Virus record (IMG/VR): IMGVR_UViG_3300005253_000112
Location: 1-55,059 of that record
Length of the DNA: 55,059 nucleotides
DNA from: a virus
Strand: one strand, 5' to 3'
This document shows, piece by piece, positions 37,444 to 46,123 of this stretch (its first letter is position 1; each line of letters starts with the position of its first letter). Under the pieces are notes generated by a model, which had not been told where the DNA came from, ran no database searches, and worked only from the letters and a program-made list of their open reading frames with translations. The translations under genes were made by a program, and so were the position numbers.

Positions 37444-37914
37444 CTAGGATGGTTGTTCGCGGAGCCAGAGCATCACGAGTAAGTCGGTGCCGTCCGCGTT
37501 CGACGTGGGGATCGTTACCACGACCTGGAACGAATCAGCTTCCAAGTAAGAGGTAACAGCCAGCGTGGCAGCCAATGGCGTTCTATCCACCCCGGTGTCA
37601 AACAGGATCGGACTCGACAATATGCTTGTATAGGCACCGCCGGCATTGCCTTTCAGAATTTCAATACTTACATCGTGAGTCCCCGTCGGAGCGACAGCCA
37701 AGACAGCTTGCGCGGCTTCGATCGTACCGGCCTTCTTGGCAATCCATATTACTTCGCCGGCATCGGCAGCCACAACTCCGTTCTGACGGTAGAAGGCCAC
37801 ATGCTGCTGGATCACAATGTCGGGCGTCCCACGATCCGCCTGGGCCGTCGAGTTGGCGGCGGACGGAAAGTCGGTAATCGAAATAGTCGGAGTAAGGTTA
37901 TGTGTAGCTGCCAT
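37444..37914 (-). CDS. Beta-rich tail-associated protein (156 aa)
   Basis: Starts MAATHNLTPTISITDFPS. The fold appears jelly-roll-like, with KKAGTIEAAQAVLAVAPTGTHDVSIEILK and TDLLVMLWLREQPS. It lies between the minor tail gene and the last virion gene. Probable virion component. Confidence 0.6.
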   Translation of the reverse strand: MAATHNLTPTISITDFPSAANSTAQADRGTPDIVIQQHVAFYRQNGVVAADAGEVIWIAKKAGTIEAAQAVLAVAPTGTHDVSIEILKGNAGGAYTSILSSPILFDTGVDRTPLAATLAVTSYLEADSFQVVVTIPTSNADGTDLLVMLWLREQPS

Positions 37915-37918
37915 TTTT

Positions 37919-38986
37919 TTACCTCATAGTGCTAGAGTCGAACACGAGCGGTTCCGCGCCGTCGCCCCATCTCATGCTCTTGTATCGCGTGAAGTGTAGA
38001 TACTCCAGTTCGTGTGTAACATCGTTCTTGTCGAATGCAACGACCGCGCCGGCCGGAGTCCTCACCAATGGCCACGGGTCTGTCGCGGGCGCATTTTCTT
38101 GCATGATCCTCCGTACCTTCCCGTCCAGCGGCCTCTCGTGGGTTCCCGCGTGCAATATCCGCAATTGCCAGAATACTATTGCATCCTTCCCGTCCGCACC
38201 CTGGACCGGTATTCCGGCTTCGTCTCTTATGACCTTGCCCTCAATGATCTCAACGTCATACGTGACAACGCGATAATTGATGCGGTCGCCGTGCCTCGGA
38301 TTGCCATCTGTACCGTTGGGGTGTTTGTAGATGAACGACGCCGGGCGCGACGTTATGGACGCGATCTTCGCCTGCCCTGGAATCTCGAACCACAAGAACG
38401 AATCGGTGTTGACGCTATTCTCGAACTGCCGCATGACCTGTGGGTCGTATTCGGGAAATAGTGCCGGTATGCCCAGGGCCCCATCTACAAACGCCTGGTT
38501 CCGCGTAATCTTGAACGATTGTCTATTTGCGTCGCGTGTCAGCCGCGGGTTGAACGGTTCGCCGATATCGGTGGTTAGGGCCCTGCCGGCCAAGTCCTCC
38601 TCCATTGGCTCCTGGTATTTGATAGTCCCGATGTCCAACGTAGCCAAGTCCATCAACCGGTTGTCCGGGTTGCCGTACGTATCCTCCTCTTGCTGGATCG
38701 ATACCTCCGAAGAATAGGTCACGGTGACAAACCACTTGACACCGCCGCCAGCCAACTTCTGTTCTTTGGCATCGCGAGATATAACGACAGCAGTCTCGTC
38801 AGCATGGTCGTCACCACGCTGGGGCAAGCCTAGCGTTTCTGACTCGGCGGAAAGCAACACAATGTTCGAGTCGTCTGCTGTGTCGTCGGTAAGCACCTGG
38901 TACACCCGGGTATACGTGACTACCCCTTTCTTGCCTTCCTTGCCGCCCCTGCTGTCGGGCGATAGTGCTACTTCTGTTACTGTCAT
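37919..38986 (-). CDS. Minor tail / baseplate protein (355 aa)
   Basis: This follows the tape measure gene, the usual place of distal tail or baseplate hub proteins. Sequence is beta-rich, with YTRVYQVLTDD, FLWFEIPGQAKIASI and DGKVRRIMQENAP. I cannot match it to a named distal tail protein; position and size support a minor tail role. Confidence 0.65.
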   Translation of the reverse strand: MTVTEVALSPDSRGGKEGKKGVVTYTRVYQVLTDDTADDSNIVLLSAESETLGLPQRGDDHADETAVVISRDAKEQKLAGGGVKWFVTVTYSSEVSIQQEEDTYGNPDNRLMDLATLDIGTIKYQEPMEEDLAGRALTTDIGEPFNPRLTRDANRQSFKITRNQAFVDGALGIPALFPEYDPQVMRQFENSVNTDSFLWFEIPGQAKIASITSRPASFIYKHPNGTDGNPRHGDRINYRVVTYDVEIIEGKVIRDEAGIPVQGADGKDAIVFWQLRILHAGTHERPLDGKVRRIMQENAPATDPWPLVRTPAGAVVAFDKNDVTHELEYLHFTRYKSMRWGDGAEPLVFDSSTMR

Positions 38987-40816
38987 TTATGCGGCCTCCA
39001 CGTCTACTAGCTCGGGGGGCTCCAGAGACTCCAACAACTTCTTGGCAGCCTCTAGCGTGGCGTTCAGCTTCTTTAACTCGGCGGTCTGCTTCTTCTGTTC
39101 GCCCTCGGCCCCAAAACCCATAGCCCGCTGGATCGCGTCGAACGCCGCGTTGCTGCCGGCTTCAAGTGCTGGGTTGCGGAGAAAGCCCTGGGCAGTTGGG
39201 TCTTCCGGCAGTAGTGCTCGTAGTTTTTCACGGATGGCTTCGATGGCACGCTCCCGAACGTCGGGCATGAAGTCAAATCGTCCGGCCGCCTGTAGTTTGC
39301 TTATAACTGCGAACTCTCCTGCGATGTTTTCGATCGGTGTACGAGTAGCGTGAAACAGCGCCTTCGCAGACGCATCCAGGGCTGCCGACTTCTTTCTGGA
39401 TTCTGCGAGAAGGGCCAATCGCTTTGCAGTCATCTCGTTGATCCGTCGCATTTCGTTAGCCAGATCGAACATTGCATGACGCGCCTTCCGACCTTCCGGG
39501 CCGATTCTCTTTATGATCGCCAGAGAACTTTCAAGGGCACCAGACGCACCTTCACCGAACCCAATAAAACCAGCACGACTCGCCTTAGCTATGTCCAGAT
39601 TCTCAATACGTTCCCGTTCTGCATTACGAGCATCGAGCGCCGCGTTTCGCGCTTTAATGATCGCGTCGACCAAGAGAGCCAGCTTCTCAATTTCAGCCGG
39701 GCGCTCGGCTGGCGTTAAACGTTTGCCGTCCACTAAGGGACGTTCTCCCCTGAGTAGCTGCTCCCGCAACTTATTAGTAATCTGCAACGCTTTGTTGAAA
39801 CTCTTAATCAAGACGTCCTGTTTTCTTAATTCCTTTGTAACCGCTAGTTCAACTATCTTGTCTGCCCGTCGATCGGGATCCACAGGGCGGGGCTTTCTGG
39901 GCGGTGCTGCTATAAACTCGTCGGCAAACGCTTTGCCAATGACCCTAGACAAGTTGGCAATTATTGGTATCGCCGCGAGCCCGGTGCCGATTGCGGCCCC
40001 TCTTTTGCCACCCAGTCCCTGTCCTACCGCTGCTCCCGTCAATAGCGTAAGCAACGCCTTGCCGCCTTTGGTGGTAAAGATATCAGCCAATGCTTTCAAC
40101 GGCTCTGCCAGTTCAGTCGTAATCGATTGCCCGACGCCCGCCAGTGATAGCTTGAACTTATCTATCGCATCATTTGCGTCTTCGATCGCCCGAGCATCCG
40201 TTCGAGATATCGCAATGCCCAATCTCTCCGCCTCTTTCTGCATTGCAGCCAGCCCCTCTTTGCCGAGCTTCAGGGTGTTGACTAACGCAACGCCCTCAGA
40301 GTCGAACAGCTTGAACGACAACCGCACTCGATCCGATTGATTCTTGACGGCCTTCATCGCTTCAGCGATTTCTGCAAATGCCGCAGTCGGGGCCAGTTGA
40401 GAAAGCCGCTGGGCATCCAACCCCAACTCAGCAAGAGCCGCCTTCGCTTCGCCGGTCCCTTGTGCAGCTTCAGCCAGCCGACGGACCATCCGCTGCAACG
40501 CCATATTGGCCGTGTTGGTCTCGACACCTGTCAGCTTCGCCGCAAGGTGGAATCCGGCCAGGGCCTCAGTTGTCTCGCCGAGTTTGTCAGCAGTCTTTGC
40601 GAGAGCGTCGACAGCCGTCAGTTGTTGCTTAACCAACACTGCCAGGCCAGCCCCGGCGGCCAGTCCCAAACCTTGTGCGAACAGCGTGAGGGCCTTTGAC
40701 GCCGCTGTTACTTTGGTCTTGAGCGTAGAGACGGTCTTGCCAGACCGCTTCATGCCCTGTTCAAATTTCTTGGTGTCGGCAACCAGCCGCACAGCAAGTG
40801 ATCGGATTACAGCCAT
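38987..40816 (-). CDS. Tail tape measure protein (609 aa)
   Basis: Starts MAVIRSLAVRLVADTKKFEQGMKRSG, the typical opening of tape measure proteins. Helical throughout, with two Gly/Ala membrane-like stretches (FAQGLGLAAGAGLAVL; LTLLTGAAVGQGLGG) and a charged C-terminus. At 609 residues it is short, so the tail is probably about 80-100 nm by the usual 0.15 nm per residue rule. It precedes minor tail genes. Confidence 0.88.
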   Translation of the reverse strand: MAVIRSLAVRLVADTKKFEQGMKRSGKTVSTLKTKVTAASKALTLFAQGLGLAAGAGLAVLVKQQLTAVDALAKTADKLGETTEALAGFHLAAKLTGVETNTANMALQRMVRRLAEAAQGTGEAKAALAELGLDAQRLSQLAPTAAFAEIAEAMKAVKNQSDRVRLSFKLFDSEGVALVNTLKLGKEGLAAMQKEAERLGIAISRTDARAIEDANDAIDKFKLSLAGVGQSITTELAEPLKALADIFTTKGGKALLTLLTGAAVGQGLGGKRGAAIGTGLAAIPIIANLSRVIGKAFADEFIAAPPRKPRPVDPDRRADKIVELAVTKELRKQDVLIKSFNKALQITNKLREQLLRGERPLVDGKRLTPAERPAEIEKLALLVDAIIKARNAALDARNAERERIENLDIAKASRAGFIGFGEGASGALESSLAIIKRIGPEGRKARHAMFDLANEMRRINEMTAKRLALLAESRKKSAALDASAKALFHATRTPIENIAGEFAVISKLQAAGRFDFMPDVRERAIEAIREKLRALLPEDPTAQGFLRNPALEAGSNAAFDAIQRAMGFGAEGEQKKQTAELKKLNATLEAAKKLLESLEPPELVDVEAA

Positions 40817-40818
40817 CG

Positions 40819-41483
40819 TTACCTGTGTCTCTTTGCCATTGACTGAAACATCGCCTGCACGGCCTGCCCCTTCGCTACAACTTCATCTTGGCTAGGCATT
40901 GTCTTTATCCCGAACGGCCGCGGGTCAACCTTGCCTTTGCTCATGCCGGAGTGAGCGGCAATCATCGCCGCGTTGTAATCCTGTCGTTCACCGCCGATCG
41001 GTTCGATCGAGTGAAAAATCATCCACTCACGAAACTCCCTGGCCGACAACCGTTGTTTCAACTCGCCGACCGTCGAGCCCAGGTGTCCCGCTAACTGGAA
41101 CCAGAATCGGGCGGTGTGGTCTTCTCGGAGTTTTTTGCCGTCTTCTTGTCGAACTCGATATCCATGCCGTTGTGGTCATACGCGGCTTTGAACACCCGCG
41201 TGATGAACGCGCAGTCCATTGCGGCGAATGATGCGATCTGCCGCTTGTCTTCGGCAAACTGCTGCACGCCGGCTTCGTCGCATAGCGTCAACCAGGCGAA
41301 GCTACCGCGAGTATTCGGATCCTTGTCGTCGGTGCCTACGTACTCGCCTTCCCACACTTCGCGCTCGCTGGCTGTGATTCGGCACACGAACACGTGGCCG
41401 TCTCGCTCAGGGATCGGGACCTTCAGCGGGCATCGGTCAAACGTGGCTCCCAGGATATCAGTCGTTGTCAAATGTTGGCTCAT
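40819..41483 (-). CDS. Tail assembly chaperone GT fusion by -1 frameshift (about 221 aa)
   Basis: The gene at 41091-41483 gives G alone. Slippage at A AAA AAC (41130-41136) moves ribosomes to the frame LREDHTARFWFQLAGHLG, STVGELKQRLSAREFREWM, ending at 40819. The junction sequence matches the T part of other siphophage GT proteins (FxxLAxHxGxTVxELxxRxxxxEFxxW). GT chaperones fold the tape measure and bring tail-tube protein. Confidence 0.85.
41091..41483 (-). CDS. Tail assembly chaperone G (130 aa)
   Basis: Starts MSQHLTTTDILGATF. The middle has VFVCRITASEREVWEGEYVG and SFAWLTLCDEAGVQQFAE, then a helical end. It ends in its own frame at DSGSS. Position before the tape measure and the -1 slip site identify it as gpG. 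Confidence 0.8.
   Translation of the reverse strand: MSQHLTTTDILGATFDRCPLKVPIPERDGHVFVCRITASEREVWEGEYVGTDDKDPNTRGSFAWLTLCDEAGVQQFAEDKRQIASFAAMDCAFITRVFKAAYDHNGMDIEFDKKTAKNSEKTTPPDSGSS
41130..41136 (-). other. Slippery heptamer for -1 frameshift (A AAA AAC)
   Basis: Zero frame GCA AAA AAC. The following -1 frame opens at CTC and continues without stop to 40819. A downstream stimulatory structure is not obvious within 60 bases. Confidence 0.85.
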
Positions 41484-41910
41484 CGTCCTCTACGTCCTCT
41501 TCAGGGGTTTCGGGTTCAGGGGTTTCTATCGGGGGTGGCGTCGGCTGTATAGGCAACGTGCCGGCCTCCAGTGCCGCGGCGAATCGTGCGGTTCGTGCGG
41601 CGACTGCCTTGGCTAGCTTGTCTTGCCCCCATTGCTGCCGCTCGGCGTCCTCAATATCTTGCCGTCGCTGCCGGTCGGCTTGCTTCTGCTGCCAGTCCGC
41701 AATAGCCTCCTCGGCCTCCTCGTCCGCCGGCTCGCAGATGCCAGCCTTCATCCACATCGTCATCCGGCCCTTCTCTCGCTGTAGCTGCATGTGTTCAGAT
41801 CGCGCACTACGCATTTTCTCGCGGCCGTCCAGGGGGTGCGTTAATATCGTTCCGATTGGCACGTATACACCCCCCGGGCCGGTTCGCGGCGCTGTGGTTC
41901 GCACTCTCAT
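41458..41910 (-). CDS. Helical protein of unknown function (150 aa)
   Basis: Starts MRVRTTAPRTGPGGVYV. The middle contains GICEPADEEAEEAIADW and a long basic/acidic helix; the C-terminus is Pro/Glu-rich (PTPPPIETPEPETPEEDVEDD). It overlaps the G gene by 26 bases. Placement between tail tube and chaperone is typical of tail genes; role unknown. Confidence 0.65.
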   Translation of the reverse strand: MRVRTTAPRTGPGGVYVPIGTILTHPLDGREKMRSARSEHMQLQREKGRMTMWMKAGICEPADEEAEEAIADWQQKQADRQRRQDIEDAERQQWGQDKLAKAVAARTARFAAALEAGTLPIQPTPPPIETPEPETPEEDVEDDEPTFDND

Positions 41911-41945
41911 GTTCTCGCTCCTGTGTTGGCAGCCGCCATAACCGG

Positions 41946-42383
41946 TTACGGCAGGTTGATGTCGGCAGTTACCTTTATTGTCACGTCCGCCGTCTGCATT
42001 GTTCCGATCGACGCAGACGGGGAAAAGCTCGTGATGAATCCGCTGAAATCCCAGTTATCAGCGCCCGTGGCTGTCCACCCTATAACGATGGCAACGGGCA
42101 ACAGTTCGCCGATATTGTCAGTAAGAATCAAGTGCGCCGCGTAGGCGTCATCCGAGTCGTACATGATCGTCAGCGACACTTCGCCGCCATCGAATGGGCC
42201 GGGGATGAACGTGCGGCCGATTACCCCCGTTCCAGCCCCGGAGCCGGTTGTCACCTTGGTGTTGTCAAGCGTGGTTGTATCGACGCTCTCGACAGTTGCC
42301 GACGGCCCCGATATGTCAATGACCTGAGCAACGGTGATGGCATCAAACGAGATGGTAACCCCATCGCCTAGTTTCTTGGACAT
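41946..42383 (-). CDS. Major tail tube protein (145 aa)
   Basis: Beta-rich with the tail-tube pattern VIDISGPSATVESVDTTTLDN, IPGPFDGGEVSLTIMY, and ADNWDFSGFITSFSPSASIGTMQTADVTIKV. Small size resembles phage major tail proteins built on a single tube domain. It lies between tail terminator and chaperone genes, as expected. Confidence 0.85.
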   Translation of the reverse strand: MSKKLGDGVTISFDAITVAQVIDISGPSATVESVDTTTLDNTKVTTGSGAGTGVIGRTFIPGPFDGGEVSLTIMYDSDDAYAAHLILTDNIGELLPVAIVIGWTATGADNWDFSGFITSFSPSASIGTMQTADVTIKVTADINLP

Positions 42384-42398
42384 GATAAATCCTCCTTA

Positions 42399-42860
42399 TC
42401 AATGCGCGGGAAGGGCTTCCTGGAAAGAAACCCTGTAGTCGTGAATTATCCGGTTGATACTTATGTCGCGGCCTTCGCCGGGAAACTCCGGCCGGTCCAG
42501 TTCGCTTTCGAGCACCACGGACTGCACCGTGCTGCTGCCCATAGTCGTGTTGAGCCGGCCGTCCAGTTCGTCTCTCACCGCTTCGGCCAACAGGTCAAGT
42601 GTGTTCGGATCGTCGCTCCACGATTCGACCTGATAGGACGCACTGGCCAGCCCTGCCTTCAAGTCCAGGTCGTGAAACCGTTGCGTCGATAGTTTGCTGA
42701 CCGTTACGTATGCTTTGCCCGGCTGCGACCGCGACTTTGTGTTCTGTTCTTGGGACGGCCGATTGTGGTATACCGCCACCTCGCCGTCCGTGTTGGTCAC
42801 GACGGCGATTATCGCCGGCCGCGCCTTCACGTAGTTCAAAAAGTCAAGTCGAATGCTCAT
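42399..42860 (-). CDS. Tail terminator, DUF3168-like (153 aa)
   Basis: The layout matches DUF3168: VYHNRPSQEQ, AYVTVSKLSTQRFHDLD, YQVESWSDDPNTLDLLAEAVRDELDG and HDYRVSFQEAL. This protein caps the tail tube and joins it to the head. It precedes the tail-tube gene. Confidence 0.8.
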   Translation of the reverse strand: MSIRLDFLNYVKARPAIIAVVTNTDGEVAVYHNRPSQEQNTKSRSQPGKAYVTVSKLSTQRFHDLDLKAGLASASYQVESWSDDPNTLDLLAEAVRDELDGRLNTTMGSSTVQSVVLESELDRPEFPGEGRDISINRIIHDYRVSFQEALPAH

Positions 42861-43318
42861 GGTGCTTTGGTTGGGAACAGTTCCCTCTTTGCGACCTCTA
42901 CGATCTTTCGTTCTGCTGCCGCCCTGGCGGTATCAAATCCAATTCGGATGAACGGCTGTGGTTCTTGCTTCACGGTTCCGAATTCTAAAAAGTGGGTCCA
43001 GAAGACACCCGCGGCCTCTTCCATCGTTTCGTCTACGGCGAAGAACACGCCGACGCCTTTTCGTGTCCTTCGGATCGCCCTCACCTTGACTGCCCTCCGC
43101 CAAAAGTCACTTAGTGCTCCAGTGCTATCTGCACTCTCGGGCGTAAACTCTTGCACCTTTACCAAGATCATCTTGGCGGCCGGCCGTATCGCCTTCCGCA
43201 TCACCGCCTTCGCTTTAGTTTTGGCAAGCTTTTCAAATTCAGCGACAAGCTCTTTGTCTCCCGACAAGTCGAAATTGAGAGTCGTGCCGCCGCCGCTTGC
43301 TCTGATTGGCCTTGCCAT
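42857..43318 (-). CDS. HK97 gp10-like head-tail protein (153 aa)
   Basis: Starts MARPIRASGGGTT. Features include LVAEFEKLAKTKAKAVMRKAIRPAAKMILVKVQEFTPE, SGALSDFWRRAVK, and a C-terminal FWTHFLEFGTVKQEPQPFIRIGFDTAR typical of gp10 neck proteins. Its start overlaps a small upstream gene. Confidence 0.8.
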   Translation of the reverse strand: MARPIRASGGGTTLNFDLSGDKELVAEFEKLAKTKAKAVMRKAIRPAAKMILVKVQEFTPESADSTGALSDFWRRAVKVRAIRRTRKGVGVFFAVDETMEEAAGVFWTHFLEFGTVKQEPQPFIRIGFDTARAAAERKIVEVAKRELFPTKAP

Positions 43319-43407
43319 GGATATCGCCCGTGATTCTCGTAGTATCGCTCTGCGTCGCCTTCCGCTTCTCGAATGCCTCTCTCAAGCGTCCGGTGTTTCG
43401 TCAGCAT
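43201..43407 (-). CDS. Small overlapping neck-region ORF (68 aa)
   Basis: Starts ATGCTGACGAAACAC, overlapping the upstream stop (TGATG). The first 38 codons (RGIREAEGDAERYYENHGRYPWQ) fill a gap that has no other gene; the last 30 overlap the gp10-like gene in another frame. Translation of the first part is likely; the true end is uncertain. Confidence 0.45.
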   Translation of the reverse strand: MLTKHRTLERGIREAEGDAERYYENHGRYPWQGQSEQAAAARLSISTCRETKSLSLNLKSLPKLKRRR

Positions 43408-43742
43408 CACGCCACCCGCTTACACAGCAGCACAATCTCCGTCGGCCGATCGGCCGGTATAATCGCTTCGATGTCCAGCGCGACGTCGCCCAGCGTCTGC
43501 GATTCCCACAGCAATTGGTGTTTCTCCGTCACGTCGGTTCGATGTCTCAACGTTACCCGGTGCGTCGCCTCGCCACGGTTCTGACCGCCCTCGATCTTCT
43601 CCTGGCCCGTGAGCGACTCGACCCGGGCTTGTACTGGTTCGATAGTCGTCCAGTCCGGTACGTCCCCGGCGGCTGCCAATCGATCGGCCTTGCCATCGTT
43701 CTGCTGTATCTTTATCCTGTGTCGTAGTTGTCCGGCTCGCAT
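43407..43742 (-). CDS. Head-tail joining / head closure protein (111 aa)
   Basis: The start MRAGQLRHRIKIQQ is the classic opening of SPP1 gp16-like head closure proteins (PF05521). It is followed by QARVESLTGQEKIEGGQNRGEATHRVTLRHR and the ending of CKRVA. The start overlaps the preceding stop. Confidence 0.88.
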   Translation of the reverse strand: MRAGQLRHRIKIQQNDGKADRLAAAGDVPDWTTIEPVQARVESLTGQEKIEGGQNRGEATHRVTLRHRTDVTEKHQLLWESQTLGDVALDIEAIIPADRPTEIVLLCKRVA

Positions 43743-44329
43743 CACACCAACTCCCGACGCGAGTATTGGTCAAGTGCCCGCATTGCAATCCCGGGGATTG
43801 TAAATACGATAGTCCCTGTGCCGTGCTCTTCCCGATGCTCCCACCAATCCGCGACGATCTGCACCAGCGCTAGCTGGATAGTCGAGGGGACATCCGTGGC
43901 TGCGTCCCCATAACCAGCAACGTACGTGACCTCGATCGATCCGATGTCGCCGCGGTTGAACGGGAACACCTGGTCGAATGCCAGCGTCACCAGCCCCTTG
44001 AACTCGTTCGTAGTCACGTCGTAGATCGACGTGCTTAGCGTTTGCCGTACGCCGTCCGTGTCGAGGTACGTGACGCTCGTAACACTCTGAAGCGGCGGAA
44101 AGCTAAGTTCGATCCGGTTGTCCGTCGGCCAGTCGCTAAGTGTCTGCACACGCGTCTGTGTAATGAGCGATATCCAGAGCTGATCCTCGACCGTTTCCCG
44201 GGCCGACTGGATCATGCGGGTGATCTGCGTAGACTCCGCAGTCGTCGGGATCGGCAGTTGGGAATGCGCAACGACGTCGGCTGCAACGACCGGCTCGTCC
44301 GATGGTGCGGATGTGACGGAGTTTCCCAC
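43742..44329 (-). CDS. Head-tail connector, gp6/gp15-like (195 aa)
   Basis: Helical front (TAESTQITRMIQSARETVEDQL) followed by DWPTDNRIELSFPPLQSVTSVTYLDTDG, a beta hairpin, then IQLALVQIVADWWEHRE. This is the usual connector layout downstream of the head genes, joining portal to closure protein. Confidence 0.8.
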   Translation of the reverse strand: MGNSVTSAPSDEPVVAADVVAHSQLPIPTTAESTQITRMIQSARETVEDQLWISLITQTRVQTLSDWPTDNRIELSFPPLQSVTSVTYLDTDGVRQTLSTSIYDVTTNEFKGLVTLAFDQVFPFNRGDIGSIEVTYVAGYGDAATDVPSTIQLALVQIVADWWEHREEHGTGTIVFTIPGIAMRALDQYSRRELV

Positions 44330-44344
44330 GGCGAGGCCCTCCGT

Positions 44345-45268
44345 TTAATCGGCGTCGACAGACGGATCGCCACCGGCGCCCGTAACAATAGCTACGGTGC
44401 CAGTCGTGTTACAGACGAACGGTTCGCAATGGACCATGGCTATTGCGACCGCGTTTGCGGCGATCGTCGCTCCACCGGCGAGGCCGCGGATGTCCGCGAT
44501 GATCCCAGTAGTGCTGGCGTGGACTTCCAGATAGGGTTCGCCCGCATTTGTGTTATGCACTAGGTTGTCGGTGAACATGAGCCCTTCTGACGCGGATGCG
44601 TTCAAGATGCACGACGTGGAATAGTTGCCCATAAACTCGCAATGCCTAACGATTAGATTGTCCGACGACGCGAAGCTGATTGCAGACGCCGCTCCTGCAT
44701 TCGCTGCGGGCTCGGCAAGGAACCGGCAGTTCTCAACAGTCACGCGGTCTGAACTCGCTTCAAGTTCCAAGGCGATAACGAAGTCCCAGCCTGTCGTGCC
44801 ACCCCAATACCAATCGCAATTCTTGAACGTGACGTCGGCTGCGCCCTCAACCTGGACGCCAGCAACGACAGCACTGATACCGGCGTTGAACCGAAGGTTT
44901 TCGATCAACACCCCGGCCGCGCCGATGTTGATCTGCGCGTCCGTGTCGGCAAACGTAAACGTTGGCCGGTTGGAGCCTTGCCCCAGGCCGCGGATAGTCA
45001 AGCCAATCTTGTCGACGTCAAAGCCGTTGGTTGCCGTAAACGACTCCGCGTGCCCAGGCATGACGATGATCACGTCCCCTTCGCTTGCCGTGGCCTTGTT
45101 GATTGCCTGGTCCACCGTGGCCATGGGGTCCAGTTGCGTCGTGCCGGAGTTGCTGGAGTCGCCGTCACCTGAATGAACAAACCAATACTTTCCGGTCGTC
45201 ATAGCCACGTCGCTGATTATGAATGAGCCGCCCGGATGCTTGAAAGACGTGAGTGATCCTCTGGACAT
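44345..45268 (-). CDS. Right-handed beta-helix protein in the head block (307 aa)
   Basis: Repeated strand units such as VLIENLRFNAGISAVVAGVQVEG, VTFKNCDWYWGGT, VTVENCRFLAEP, LIVRHCEFMGNYST and GLMFTDNLVHNT give a pectate-lyase-type beta-helix. It lies between capsid and connector genes, an unexpected location for tail-spike folds; it may decorate the capsid. No catalytic acids can be assigned. Confidence 0.65.
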   Translation of the reverse strand: MSRGSLTSFKHPGGSFIISDVAMTTGKYWFVHSGDGDSSNSGTTQLDPMATVDQAINKATASEGDVIIVMPGHAESFTATNGFDVDKIGLTIRGLGQGSNRPTFTFADTDAQINIGAAGVLIENLRFNAGISAVVAGVQVEGAADVTFKNCDWYWGGTTGWDFVIALELEASSDRVTVENCRFLAEPAANAGAASAISFASSDNLIVRHCEFMGNYSTSCILNASASEGLMFTDNLVHNTNAGEPYLEVHASTTGIIADIRGLAGGATIAANAVAIAMVHCEPFVCNTTGTVAIVTGAGGDPSVDAD

Positions 45269-45287
45269 GATCTGAGTTTCCTTTGCG

Positions 45288-45542
45288 TTAAACGGCCGCA
45301 GGTTGCGTTAATGCCGCTGTATCGGAGTCGTTCAAGCCGTCGTGCTCTATGGCAATGCTCCCGGCCGTTACCGTTGGGCTACGCCGCTTGTCACGTGTAG
45401 CGTAAAAGCCGTCCGCCAGGTCATAGCATTCGTTCGCCAACGTCTCGGGCGTAAAGCTCGCTTTCACCCTCGCCTGCCGAATGAATATCTCGCGAGCCAA
45501 CATATCGGCCTCGCTGTTACGGCTGGTCTTTTTCGTCGCCAT
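45288..45542 (-). CDS. Small protein in the head block (84 aa)
   Basis: Starts MATKKTSRNSEADM. Contains helical AREIFIRQARVKASFTPE and LANECYDLADGFYATRDKR, a pattern seen in phage head genes of unknown role. It lies just downstream of a structural gene. Confidence 0.65.
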   Translation of the reverse strand: MATKKTSRNSEADMLAREIFIRQARVKASFTPETLANECYDLADGFYATRDKRRSPTVTAGSIAIEHDGLNDSDTAALTQPAAV

Positions 45543-45557
45543 TGGGTTTGCCTTGAA

Positions 45558-46076
45558 TTAGTCGATTGCAGATGCCGGGGTCTTCTGGGAGTAACGGGCC
45601 TTGTTCAGAATGTAATACAGCCCACCGAGTTGTGCGGCTCCCATGTCGGAGCCCTTGATGTCCACGCGAATGTGTGTGAACCCGGCGGACAAATCTGACG
45701 CCTTGATTTCGACGCAGATGATGGTTTCGTTTTCCGCACTGTTTATGACGACAGTGTCATACGATGTTCCCGCCGTCGGCGTTAAGATCGTCCACTGGCC
45801 GACGGCATTCAACGCCGTGGCACCAACTTTGTGTCGAACACGAGCGCCGGTAGTCAACGCCGTGGCACCCGCCCCCGCGGCTGATGTCGCCTCGTAGAAA
45901 TAAAATACCGCGTCATCGCCGCCGGTGCCTACCGACGTCAGCAGCATGACCCAGCATGAGTCATAGTTCCGCATGTCAACGTAATCGCCAGTGTTCGTCG
46001 CAGCGGTGTCCAGGTCAACAGGCGTGATCGCCTGCACGATGTCATGGAATTCAAAGAACTCTTGGTTTGGCAGCAT
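45558..46076 (-). CDS. Probable head-associated structural protein (172 aa)
   Basis: Beta-rich protein starting MLPNQEFFEFHDIVQAITP, with DYVDMRNYDSCWVMLLTSVGTGG and THIRVDIKGSDMG. This is a decoration- or stabilisation-type composition, placed directly downstream of the capsid gene. Confidence 0.65.
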   Translation of the reverse strand: MLPNQEFFEFHDIVQAITPVDLDTAATNTGDYVDMRNYDSCWVMLLTSVGTGGDDAVFYFYEATSAAGAGATALTTGARVRHKVGATALNAVGQWTILTPTAGTSYDTVVINSAENETIICVEIKASDLSAGFTHIRVDIKGSDMGAAQLGGLYYILNKARYSQKTPASAID

Positions 46077-46123
46077 GATATAGACTCCAATTCAAAATGA
46101 ATGCTGTTGGTTTCGCTTGCCGT

